Part shown: positions 1-7,247 of the stretch, piece after piece
Layout of the letters: the number at the start of each line of letters is the position of its first letter
Position numbering within the stretch: position 1 is the first letter of the stretch
Origin: Bacillota bacterium
GTDB taxonomy: Bacteria; Bacillota; Sulfobacillia; RBS10-35; JAJYVM01
Reading direction: 5' to 3'
DNA length: 19,398 bases
Assembly: GCA_021792015.1 (NCBI GenBank)
Contig: JAJYVM010000014.1
Span: forward strand, 1 to 19,398
The notes under the pieces: model-generated
Seen by the model: only the letters and a program-made list of their open reading frames with translations
The model's database searches: none
What the model was told of the DNA's origin: nothing
Translations under genes and position numbers: made by a program

Positions 1-395
1 CCCTCCGCCCCGTCGCGACGGGGGTTCTGATTCGGCCGGAGCCGTGGCGAGACCTGCCAGACCCGCGCCGTGGCCGCCGCGAGCCGACGGGCTCCCGAGG
101 TCCACACCGTCAGCCGCCAGCCCGCCGTGTGCGGGCACGCCCGGGCCGGCCTGCCGGCGATGCCGCCCAGCAGCCCTGGCGGGCGACGGGGCGCGACACG
201 CACGGGTGGCCGCCCACGCCGCGGATCGCCCACCGGAAGCCGCGCGAGGCCACCCGGCGACCGAGGGTGGGGACCAGCGGCCGGCATGCGCCGCCGAGAC
301 GAGACGGCGTGCGAACGAGATATATCCTTGGTATGCGGTGGGGAGGGCGATGGAACAGGCGGGGGGAACCCAGCACACCCGCCCGAGAGGGCACT
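1..395. other. no gene recognised (left edge)
   Basis: I see no convincing gene here. Open frames on both strands translate to arginine/proline-rich sequence with no recognisable domain, and those on the plus strand run on into antisense spoVS. The only compositional break is a small AT-rich island at about 318-336. It contains TATATC, but I could not pair it with a -35 box at proper spacing. The stretch probably separates spoVS from the next gene, which lies outside the window. Confidence 0.5.
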
Positions 396-437
396 GCGCC
401 GCAACTCGGCAGCCGTGCGGCCAAGCCGGCGCGGCGC
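396..437 (-). terminator. candidate hairpin terminator after spoVS
   Basis: A 7-bp inverted repeat (GCGCCGC at 396-402, GCGGCGC at 431-437) encloses a smaller CGGC/GCCG stem. It begins 16 bases past the spoVS stop. No T-tract follows, so calling it a terminator is an inference from position and symmetry. Confidence 0.35.
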
Positions 438-453
438 GAGCGGGGCTGCTGCC

Positions 454-744
454 TCAGTCGGCGACGCCGCCCGAGGGGCGGCAACCGCGCTGGACAACCT
501 GGAAGCGGATGGCCGTGCGCTTCTCCCCGCCGAGCTCCAATTCGACAAAGCCCGGCGCGGCCACCAGATCGACGCCCTCGGCGCCCATGAAGCCGCGGGC
601 GATGGCGATCGCCTTCACGGCCTGGTTCACGGCCTTGGCACCGATGGCCTGGACCTCCACCGTGCCGCTGCCCCGCACGATGCCGGCGAGCGCGCCCGCG
701 ACCGACTTTGGGTTGGATGTCGCCGAAACCTTGACGAACTCCAC
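454..744 (-). CDS. spoVS: stage V sporulation protein S (SpoVS)
   Basis: The 96-residue product matches the small SpoVS family nearly end to end: EFVKVSATSNPKSVAGALAG at the start, VQAIGAKAVNQAVKAIAIAR in the middle and a KRTAIRF strand near the end. The family has an Alba-like fold. In Bacillus subtilis it affects septation and coat assembly during sporulation, though homologues also occur in non-sporulating Thermus/Deinococcus relatives, so it does not prove spore formation. The usual length is about 86 residues; here about 10 extra residues (CRPSGGVAD region) follow the conserved part. The start is GTG at 742-744 with a strong Shine-Dalgarno (GGGAGGCG) a few bases upstream. The gene lies 94 bases downstream of rnc on the same strand, but a candidate sigma-H promoter in that gap suggests independent expression. 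Confidence 0.95.
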   Translation of the reverse strand: MEFVKVSATSNPKSVAGALAGIVRGSGTVEVQAIGAKAVNQAVKAIAIARGFMGAEGVDLVAAPGFVELELGGEKRTAIRFQVVQRGCRPSGGVAD

Positions 745-786
745 TGCGTCGCCTCCCGTGGCGAATCCTGCGCTGTGGGTTCCAAG

Positions 787-813
787 GTTCGACGCTTCCT
801 AAGTTTTACCTTC
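787..813 (-). promoter_or_regulatory. candidate sigma-H promoter for spoVS
   Basis: On the minus strand, GAAGGTAAA (813-805) is followed after 11 bases by GTCGAAC (793-787). The sigma-H consensus is RnAGGAwWW, 11-12 bases, RnnGAAT; each half differs at one fixed position and the spacing fits. The predicted transcript would start about 36 bases before the GTG codon. B. subtilis spoVS is sigma-H dependent, which makes the match meaningful. It has not been tested for chance occurrence. Confidence 0.5.
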
Positions 814-838
814 CGTGTTCCACCATGTGAGCCCCAGA

Positions 839-2845
839 TCAGGCATCCGGGTTCCAGCCTCGCAAGAGCGCGTCGCGAGCGGCCTCCTGCTCGGCCCGGC
901 GCTTACTGCCGTCGGTGCCGCGGCCGCACGGCCGCCCGTCGACCCGCACCTCGCAGACCCACACCTTCGCATGTTCCGGCCCGTTCTCGGCGATCACGTG
1001 GTATGTGATCTGTGCCACACTCTTGGCCTGGACCGCCTCCTGGAGCATCGCCTTGTAGTTGGCGCGGGAGTCGCCCTCGGCCGCCGTGGCCAGTTCCTCC
1101 GCCAGATTGCGCAGGATGAAGCTCCGGGCGGCATCCAGCCCCTGGTCGAGGTAGATGGCGCCGACCACGGCCTCGAAGAGGTCTGCCAGCAGGGCGGGCC
1201 GGTCCCGCCCGTCGGCCTGCTCCTCGCCCTTGCCGAGCACCACGAAACGGCCGAGGCCCATGGCGCGCGCCCGCAGCGACAGCGCGTTTCCGCGCACCAC
1301 GGCGGCGCGCAGGCGTGAGAGGTCGCCTTCCGGCATGTGCGGGTAGCGCTCGAAGAGGTAGTGGCCGATGACGAGATCGAGCACCGCGTCCCCCAGGTAC
1401 TCCAGCCGCTCGTTGGAGGACAGGCCGTCGCCGCGCTCGTTCACGTAGGATGCGTGGTAGCACGCCTGCCGGTACCAGCGCTCGTCCGTGATACGGATGT
1501 CGAGCTCGCGCGCCATGGCCTGGAGGTCGACCTCACCACGGCGAGCCAACGCCGTGGCCACAGCGGCCGCCGTCCGGCCAGAGCGCCGGGCACCGCTGCC
1601 CGTGCGCGACTTGCGGGTCCCTGCTCCGGAGGTCTCCGGCGCCGGAGCCTTGTCCGCCGCCTGCGTGCGGCGGCGGTGGGCCGGCTTGCCGCGCCGCCGC
1701 CCGGTGCCAGGGGCTGCGGGGGCTGCGGGCTCGGTGCCAGCCTTCCCGCCGCCTTGCGCGGACTTCTTGCCGGATTCCGCTCCCGGCGCGGGCGCGCCTC
1801 CCTGTGCGGCCGTCCCGTCAACCTGCTGCCCGGTGTCCGGCCGGGATCCCTGCCTGCCCGCGCGCGTCCGCGACTTGCGGCGACTGCCCGCCTCGGCGCC
1901 CGGCTCGGCGGCAACCGGGCCCGGCGCGGCTGCCGCGGGCTTGGCCGCATCGGCGGCGCCCGTGCGCGACCGGCCCCGCCTGCGGCGACTGCCCCCAGCC
2001 GGCGCGGCCGGAGCCGCGGGGGGTGCTGCCGCATCGAGCGAGCCCACCGGTTCCGCCTGGGCCGGCGAACCACGCTTGCGCGACCGCCTCCCGCCTGGAG
2101 GCGCGACTGCCCCGGGGCCGGGCGCCGCGCCCCCGGACGGCGGACCGCCCCCCTGCTTTGCAGGGCTGGCTTCCGGCGCGCCCCCGGCGGCTGGCTGCGC
2201 CTTGGCCCGGCCGCGCCGCCCTTTGCCCGCACCCGCGGAAGCATCGCGGCCGGCGCCATTGCGGGTGCCCGTCTGTTCGGCGCCGCCCTGGGGCGCAGCA
2301 GCGCCAACCCCCTGGCCGGCCGGTGCGGCCGGACGGGACTTTGCCGCAGTCACTGGCGCCCGGATCGCGCCCGCCTCGGGCTGGACCGACGGCGCAGTGC
2401 CGTCCTGGCTGAGCCAGGCCGACCCGGACGCCGCGGTGACCTCGCCGCGTCCCTTCTTCCGGTGACGCCGTCCGCCCCGGCGGCGGCGGGAGCGGCGCCG
2501 GGGCTCAGCAAACGACTCGGCCGCCCCGGATGCGGCACCACCCTGCAGGCCGGCCCCTGCCCCGGCAGCCGGGCCGTCCGAGGTCTTGGCCGGCCCGCCT
2601 GCCGCGGAGGCTGGCTCCTGACTGCCCTCACTGCGTGGGAAAGCCGGAGGCAGAAGGCCCGCGGCCTCCTGCGCCCCGCCCCCGATCCCTGTGACCGGCG
2701 CCGCTGCAGGGGATGTCCCGGATGCGCCCGCCGGGCCACCGCCTGCCCCGACCCCCGTCCCGCCGGCGGCCTCCGCCGCGGCCCCGCGCCGCCGGCGCCA
2801 CCACGGCAGAAACCTTCGCTGCCCGTCCTCAGCCGACGCCCTCAC
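839..2845 (-). CDS. rnc: ribonuclease III with ~430-residue low-complexity N-terminal extension
   Basis: The C-terminal ~225 residues are a standard RNase III, which cuts double-stranded RNA in rRNA and mRNA processing. The signature NERLEYLGDAVL is at 478-489. The acidic catalytic residues corresponding to E. coli E38, D45, D114 and E117 are present as E479, D486, D555 and E558. A double-stranded-RNA-binding domain spans about 595-661. Residues 1 to about 430 are Ala/Gly/Pro-rich with recurring basic blocks, at about 116-132, 208-215, 252-258, 286-295, 321-330, 382-393 and 410-424, many of the form SRRxRxRTG. Normal bacterial RNase III is about 225-250 residues. The frame opens with GTG at 2843-2845, 24 bases after the fabF stop, and the Shine-Dalgarno-like GGTGGAGG abuts that codon with almost no spacer. 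The alternative is an internal ATG at residue 444 (about 1516), which gives a 225-residue enzyme of normal size; its upstream purine tract is weak. The enzyme call is firm; the extent of the N-terminus is not. Confidence 0.9.
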   Translation of the reverse strand: MRASAEDGQRRFLPWWRRRRGAAAEAAGGTGVGAGGGPAGASGTSPAAAPVTGIGGGAQEAAGLLPPAFPRSEGSQEPASAAGGPAKTSDGPAAGAGAGLQGGAASGAAESFAEPRRRSRRRRGGRRHRKKGRGEVTAASGSAWLSQDGTAPSVQPEAGAIRAPVTAAKSRPAAPAGQGVGAAAPQGGAEQTGTRNGAGRDASAGAGKGRRGRAKAQPAAGGAPEASPAKQGGGPPSGGAAPGPGAVAPPGGRRSRKRGSPAQAEPVGSLDAAAPPAAPAAPAGGSRRRRGRSRTGAADAAKPAAAAPGPVAAEPGAEAGSRRKSRTRAGRQGSRPDTGQQVDGTAAQGGAPAPGAESGKKSAQGGGKAGTEPAAPAAPGTGRRRGKPAHRRRTQAADKAPAPETSGAGTRKSRTGSGARRSGRTAAAVATALARRGEVDLQAMARELDIRITDERWYRQACYHASYVNERGDGLSSNERLEYLGDAVLDLVIGHYLFERYPHMPEGDLSRLRAAVVRGNALSLRARAMGLGRFVVLGKGEEQADGRDRPALLADLFEAVVGAIYLDQGLDAARSFILRNLAEELATAAEGDSRANYKAMLQEAVQAKSVAQITYHVIAENGPEHAKVWVCEVRVDGRPCGRGTDGSKRRAEQEAARDALLRGWNPDA

Positions 2846-2869
2846 CCTCCACCGCCCGGCCGCGACGGC

Positions 2870-4114
2870 TCACCCGTCCCACCGTCGCACCACCAGGCAC
2901 GCATTCTGGCCGCCAAAGCCGAACGAGTTCGAGAGGGCGATCCGCGCCCCCGGTGCCCGGCGCGGCGTGTTCGGCACACAATCGACGGCGCACTCCGGAT
3001 CGGGCTCCTCAAAGTTGATCGTCGGCGGCAGCCACCCCGTTTGCACGGCCATGGCCGAGGCGATCAGCTCGATGGCCCCGGCGGCCCCCAGCAGGTGGCC
3101 CGTCACCGATTTGGTCGAGCTGACCGGCATCGCCCGCAGGTGATCCCCGAACACCGTGGCCAGGGCATGGCACTCCTCACGGTCGCCGGCGGGCGTCGAC
3201 GTCGCGTGCGCGTTGACGTAGTCGATGGCCGACGGAGCCAGGCCCGCGTCCGCCAGTGCCGCCTGCATGGCCCGGGCCGCGCCCTCCCCACCCGGCGCCG
3301 GGTGGACGACGTCATAGGCGTCGGCGGTCAGGCCGTAGCCGATCAGCTCGCCGTGCACACGCGCCCCCCGCGCCAGGGCGTGGTCCAGGCGCTCCAGCAC
3401 GACCATGCCGGCACCCTCACCCAGGACGAACCCGTCGCGCCCCTTGTCGAACGGGCGCGAAGCCCGCTCCGGCTCGTCGTTGCGCGTGGATAGGGCTCGC
3501 ATGGCGCAGAAGCCCGCGAACGTGAGGCGCGTGAACACGGCTTCGGCGCCGCCCGTGATCATGACGTCGGCGTCGCCGCGCTGGATCAGGCGGTAGGCGT
3601 CGCCGATGGCGTTGGCCGACGAGGCGCAGGCCGTCACCAGGGTCTCGTTCGGCCCGCGCGCGCCGAGGAGGATCGCGAGCTGCCCGGCGGCCATGTTCGC
3701 GATCATCTTCGGCACGAAGAACGGGCTGACGCGGTCGGGCCCCTTCTCCAATAGGATCTGGAACTGCTCCACGAACGTCTCCATCCCGCCGATGCCGGTG
3801 CCGAAGGTGATCCCGACCCGGTTGCGGTCGCAGCGATCAAGGTCGAGCCCGGAGCGCTCCACCGCCATGAGCGCCGCCACCCCGCCAAACTGGGAGAATC
3901 GGTCCATGTGGCGGATCTCCTTGCGCGGCAGCCAGCGCGTTGGATCGAAGTCGAGGATCTCCGCCCCGATCTGGCTGGAGCATCCCGCCGCGTCCAGCCG
4001 CTGCAGGCGGCCGACGCCGGAGCGTCCGGCGAGCAGCGCCTCCCAGAGGACCTCCACCCCCGCCCCGAGCGAGGTGACGGCCCCCATGCCGGTGATCACG
4101 ACCCGATGGCCCAT
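2870..4114 (-). CDS. fabF: beta-ketoacyl-ACP synthase II (FabF)
   Basis: This condensing enzyme elongates fatty acyl chains by joining acyl-enzyme to malonyl-ACP. The 414-residue protein has the thiolase fold and the Cys-His-His triad in the E. coli FabF register: C163 in TACASS, H303 in NAHATSTPAGD and H340 in KSVTGHLLGAAGA, with K335 also conserved. The glycine-rich SNSFGFGGQN closes the fold at about 395-404. The ATG at 4112-4114 was chosen because MGHRVVITGMG is the normal family start and GGGAG lies six bases upstream. An upstream in-frame extension of 51 residues in this frame is Arg/Gly-rich and unlike the family. The gene is separated from acpP by 173 bases that hold a strong hairpin, and precedes rnc by 24 bases. 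Confidence 0.96.
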   Translation of the reverse strand: MGHRVVITGMGAVTSLGAGVEVLWEALLAGRSGVGRLQRLDAAGCSSQIGAEILDFDPTRWLPRKEIRHMDRFSQFGGVAALMAVERSGLDLDRCDRNRVGITFGTGIGGMETFVEQFQILLEKGPDRVSPFFVPKMIANMAAGQLAILLGARGPNETLVTACASSANAIGDAYRLIQRGDADVMITGGAEAVFTRLTFAGFCAMRALSTRNDEPERASRPFDKGRDGFVLGEGAGMVVLERLDHALARGARVHGELIGYGLTADAYDVVHPAPGGEGAARAMQAALADAGLAPSAIDYVNAHATSTPAGDREECHALATVFGDHLRAMPVSSTKSVTGHLLGAAGAIELIASAMAVQTGWLPPTINFEEPDPECAVDCVPNTPRRAPGARIALSNSFGFGGQNACLVVRRWDG

Positions 4115-4227
4115 AACTGGCTCCCAACCTCCGCCCGAGCGCCCTCGTGCCCCGGCCCCGCAAGCGGGCCCGCGCATGGGATCTGCCCCGCCCGTCCATC
4201 CGCTTCCCGAGACCTGCCGGCATGGCC

Positions 4228-4269
4228 GCGTGCGCCGCCGGACGGACCGCCCGGCGGCGCCACCCACGC
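4228..4269 (-). terminator. strong hairpin between acpP and fabF
   Basis: A perfect 10-bp stem (GCGCCGCCGG at 4232-4241, CCGGCGGCGC at 4251-4260) with a 9-nt loop is further closed, with a bulge, by GCGTG/CACGC. It starts about 18 bases after the acpP stop and has no T-tract. It may partly terminate transcription or protect the 3' end of an abundant acpP message. Both roles are inference. Confidence 0.5.
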
Positions 4270-4287
4270 GGACCTTCCGGCCCGCGG

Positions 4288-4524
4288 TCAGCTGTGCTCC
4301 TGGATGTACGTGATCGCGTCCTTCACGGTCGCGATCTTCTCCGCGTCCTCGTCCGGGATCTCGATCCCGAACTCCTCTTCGAGGGCCATGATCAGCTCCA
4401 CGATATCGAGCGAGTCCGCGCCCAGGTCCTCGATGAACGAGGCCTCCGGGGTCACCTCGTCCTCCTCGACGCCCAGCTGGTCCACGATGATCTTCTTGAC
4501 CTTGTCCGTCACATCCGCCGCCAC
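4288..4524 (-). CDS. acpP: acyl carrier protein
   Basis: This 78-residue acidic helical protein carries growing acyl chains on a 4'-phosphopantetheine arm. The attachment site is S38 in the motif DLGADSLDIVEL, with the typical helix II acidic run (EEEFGIEIPDED) after it. The GTG at 4522-4524 is preferred over a TTG 18 bases upstream (4542). GGAGGTGAG lies seven bases before the GTG and would fall inside the longer reading frame, and the shorter product has the normal family length with serine near position 36-38. It follows fabG by 27 bases in the operon. Confidence 0.96.
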   Translation of the reverse strand: MAADVTDKVKKIIVDQLGVEEDEVTPEASFIEDLGADSLDIVELIMALEEEFGIEIPDEDAEKIATVKDAITYIQEHS

Positions 4525-4551
4525 GATCTCACCTCCCGCCAAACGCCCGAC

Positions 4552-5298
4552 TCAGAGACCCATGCCGAGGCCGCCGTCCACCGCCAGCACCTGGCCGGTG
4601 ATGTACCCGGCCGCCTGCGAGGCCAGAAAAACCACCGCCGCCGCCACGTCCTCGGGTGTGCCAAGGCGGCCCACCGGCACGCGCTCGCGCACCCCCGCCA
4701 CCAGGCGCTCGTCCATCCCGGCCGTCATGTCGGTCTCGATCCAGCCCGGCGCCACGGCGTTGCACGTGATTCCGCGACCGGCCAGCTCGCGGGCGATGGT
4801 CCGCGTCAGGCCGATCAGGCCGGCCTTGGCCGCGCTGTAGTTGGCCTGGCCGGCGTTGCCGCCGAGACCCGCGATCGAGGACACGTTCACGATCCGGCCG
4901 AAGCGCTGCTTCAGCATCGGCCGGGCGGCGGCCCGGCAGCAGTAGAAAGCACCCGACAGGTTCACGTCAAGGACGCGGGTCCAATCCTCGTCCTTCATCC
5001 GCAGCAGGAGCGTGTCGCGGGTGATGCCCGCGTTGTTCACCAACACGTCGATGCGGCCCCAGCGCCCGACCACGCCGGCGACCAGGGACTCCGCCGCCGC
5101 ACGGTCGGCCACGTCGCCCCCGGCGGCGAACGCCTGCCCGCCCGCGGCCGTCACGGCCGCAACCACGGCCTCGGCCGCGTCCGGGCGACTCGTGTAGCCG
5201 ACGGCCACGCGCGCCCCCGCCCGCCCGAAGGCCTCGCAGACGGCGCGCCCGATCCCGCGCGCCCCGCCAGTAACCAACACAGTGGTGTCGTTCATCAT
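4552..5298 (-). CDS. fabG: 3-oxoacyl-ACP reductase (FabG)
   Basis: This NADPH-dependent short-chain dehydrogenase reduces beta-ketoacyl-ACP. The 248-residue protein shows the nucleotide-binding TGGARGIG at 10-17, NNAG at 88-91 and the catalytic tetrad N113, S141, Y154 and K158 (NVSS, then QANYSAAKAGL). The C-terminal GQVLAVDGGLGM is typical of FabG. Two tandem ATG codons overlap the fabD stop: ATG at 5296-5298 overlaps it by four bases and ATG at 5293-5295 by one. No strong Shine-Dalgarno is visible, so expression probably depends on translational coupling to fabD. Other SDR enzymes share these motifs, but the position between fabD and acpP settles the role. Confidence 0.95.
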   Translation of the reverse strand: MMNDTTVLVTGGARGIGRAVCEAFGRAGARVAVGYTSRPDAAEAVVAAVTAAGGQAFAAGGDVADRAAAESLVAGVVGRWGRIDVLVNNAGITRDTLLLRMKDEDWTRVLDVNLSGAFYCCRAAARPMLKQRFGRIVNVSSIAGLGGNAGQANYSAAKAGLIGLTRTIARELAGRGITCNAVAPGWIETDMTAGMDERLVAGVRERVPVGRLGTPEDVAAAVVFLASQAAGYITGQVLAVDGGLGMGL

Positions 5299-6209
5299 GC
5301 GGCTGCCAGCGAGGTGACGTCCTGGGGAGTTGCGCAGGAGATCCCGCGTGCCTCCGGCTCGATCCGCTTCAGAAACGCCGTCAGGGCCGACCCGGGGCCA
5401 ACCTCCACGAAGGTGTCGCAGCCCATGCCGAGCAGGGTGCGGACGCCGTCCTCCCAGCGCACGGAGCGGTCAACCTGCTTCAGCAGGGCATTCCGGATCG
5501 CATCCGGTTCGGTCACGACCGAGGCGTCGACGTTGCAGACGACGGGCAGCTCCGCGCGCGCGATGCGCGCGCGCGTCAAATCCTGCGCCAGGCGCTCGGC
5601 CGCCGGGGCCATCAGGGGGCAGTGGAACGGGGCACTGACCGGCAGCACGGTCGCCCGCCGCGCCCCGGCGCTCCGGCAGGCAGCGGCGGCCCGCTCCACG
5701 GCGGCGGCCTCCCCCGAGATGACCGTCTGGCCGGGGCAGTTGTAATTGGCAGGAGTGACTACTCCGGGAGTTTCGCCACAGATCTGCTCCACCCGCTGCC
5801 GCTCCAGGCCCAGGATGGCGGCCATGGCGCCAGCGCCGAGGGGCACCGCCTCCTGCATGTACCGGCCGCGCCGCCGCACCAGAGCCGCGGCGGTGCCGAG
5901 GTCCATGGCCCCGGCGGCGACCAGGGCCGTGTATTCGCCAAGGCTCAGCCCCGCCACCGCATCCGGGGCCAGGCCCGCCTCCCGCAGCATCGCCATGACG
6001 GCGGCACTGGCCGCCAGGATGGCGGGCTGGGTGATCTCCGTCTCCGCCAGGCGCTCGGCGGGTCCGTGCCGGCAGAGTTCGAGCAGGTCGAGGCCACTTG
6101 CCTCGCTGGCGACGGCGAACGCCGTCCGCGCCGCCGCGCTGGCCTCCGCGCAGGCCACGCCCATGCCGACGGCCTGCGCCCCCTGGCCGGGGAACACGAA
6201 GGCGGTCAC
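5295..6209 (-). CDS. fabD: malonyl-CoA:ACP transacylase (FabD)
   Basis: This enzyme transfers malonyl from CoA to ACP, supplying the extender for FabH and FabF. The 304-residue protein begins TAFVFPGQGAQ. Its nucleophile elbow is GLSLG with S89, and its partner histidine is H196 in SAPFHCPLM. A conserved arginine cluster (VRRRGRYMQE, 111-120) supplies the malonate-binding arginine, and VEVGPGSALTAF near the end is also typical. The GTG at 6207-6209 is chosen because GGAGGAGGTGG sits just upstream and the protein then starts at the family's normal position; a further 24 in-frame codons upstream are low-complexity. Its start overlaps the fabH stop by four bases (GTGA). Confidence 0.96.
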   Translation of the reverse strand: MTAFVFPGQGAQAVGMGVACAEASAAARTAFAVASEASGLDLLELCRHGPAERLAETEITQPAILAASAAVMAMLREAGLAPDAVAGLSLGEYTALVAAGAMDLGTAAALVRRRGRYMQEAVPLGAGAMAAILGLERQRVEQICGETPGVVTPANYNCPGQTVISGEAAAVERAAAACRSAGARRATVLPVSAPFHCPLMAPAAERLAQDLTRARIARAELPVVCNVDASVVTEPDAIRNALLKQVDRSVRWEDGVRTLLGMGCDTFVEVGPGSALTAFLKRIEPEARGISCATPQDVTSLAAA

Positions 6210-7234
6210 TGCGCCACCTCCTCCCCCGGCCGGGCGGCGGTCGGCGAGGGCATCGCCCAGCGCATGGTGAGCGCGCCCCACGTCAGACCGGCTCCGAAGG
6301 CCACGGCCAGCACCGTCTGGCCCCGCTGCAGGCGGCCCTGCTCCCAGGCCTCGGAGAGGGCCACGGGGATGCCGGCCGTCGACATGTTGCCGTACCGGTC
6401 GATGTTCACCCAGACGCGCTCCATGGGGAAGCCGAAGCGGCGCGCCGCGGATTCGATGATGCGGTAGTTGGCCTGGTGGGGCACGAGCCAGTCGATGGCT
6501 GCCGGCTCCAGGCCCGCGAGCTCCAGCGCGCGGTCGGCGGCGTCGCCCATGATCTGCGTGGCGAAGCGGTAGACCTCACGCCCGTTCTGCCGGAAGGTGT
6601 GCAGGCGCTCCGCCACCGTCTCGGCCGTGGCGGGCCGCCTGCTGCCGCCGGCCGGCTGCTGCACCAGCGCCCCACCGGAGCCGTCGGCGCCAAGATAGGC
6701 GGAGAGGATGCCGTAGCCCGGCTCGGCCGCCTGCAGGACCGCGGCGCCGGCGCCATCGCCCAGCAGGACGGCCGAGCTGCGGTCGGTCCAGTCCAGGATC
6801 TTGGTGAGGGTCTCGGCGCCGCAGACCAGCACGGTGCGATAGATGCCGGACGCGATGAACGCGTTGGCCGTGCTCACCCCGTAGATGAAGCCGGAGCACG
6901 CCGCCGCCAGGTCGAACGCCGCCGCCCGCCGGCAGCCGAGGGCGTCCTGGATGAGGCAGGCCGTGGCCGGAAAGAGGTGGTCCGGCGTCGCGGTGCAGCA
7001 GAGCACGAGGTCGACATCCTCGGGCGCAACCCCGGCGCTGGCGAGCGCCTGGCGGGCCGCGGGGATGGCGAAGTCGGAGGTCGCCTCATCGGGCCGTGCC
7101 ACCCGGCGCTCACGGATGCCCGTGCGGGTGCGGATCCACTCGTCCGTGGTATCAAGGCGCGCCTCGAGGTCGGCGTTGGTGACCACCTGCCCCGGCAGGC
7201 AGCGCCCGATCCCGGTGATGGCAGCGTTCGGCAG
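6206..7234 (-). CDS. fabH: beta-ketoacyl-ACP synthase III (FabH)
   Basis: This initiating condensing enzyme joins an acyl-CoA primer to malonyl-ACP. With the start used here it has 342 residues and the triad C113 (LAAACSGF), H253 (VPHQAN) and N283 (YGNMS), close to E. coli C112/H244/N274. TRTGIRERR near residues 37-44 is also typical. The start is uncertain. No ATG, GTG or TTG lies near the conserved NAAITGIG. The choice is CTG at 7232-7234, eight bases after GAGGGGG and just past the plsX stop, which gives the normal N-terminus. The nearest standard start is GTG at 7301-7303, which would add 23 Arg/Pro/Ser-rich residues, overlap plsX by 56 bases and lacks a good ribosome site. The fabD start overlaps the stop. 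Confidence 0.93.
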   Translation of the reverse strand: MPNAAITGIGRCLPGQVVTNADLEARLDTTDEWIRTRTGIRERRVARPDEATSDFAIPAARQALASAGVAPEDVDLVLCCTATPDHLFPATACLIQDALGCRRAAAFDLAAACSGFIYGVSTANAFIASGIYRTVLVCGAETLTKILDWTDRSSAVLLGDGAGAAVLQAAEPGYGILSAYLGADGSGGALVQQPAGGSRRPATAETVAERLHTFRQNGREVYRFATQIMGDAADRALELAGLEPAAIDWLVPHQANYRIIESAARRFGFPMERVWVNIDRYGNMSTAGIPVALSEAWEQGRLQRGQTVLAVAFGAGLTWGALTMRWAMPSPTAARPGEEVAQ

Positions 7235-7247
7235 AAGGATGACCCCC

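Noticed and set aside
70..1008. Plus-strand frame across the left edge
   Set aside because: It passes antisense through all of spoVS, which is strongly supported, and shows no family resemblance.
1337..3493. 718-codon open frame on the plus strand opposite rnc and fabF
   Set aside because: The product is arginine/proline-rich without a domain, and the opposite strand carries clear RNase III and FabF. Long spurious frames are expected at this GC content.
4147..5745. 532-codon plus-strand frame opposite acpP, fabG and fabD
   Set aside because: It is His/Arg/Asp-rich reverse-strand shadow sequence; all three minus-strand genes have intact catalytic motifs.
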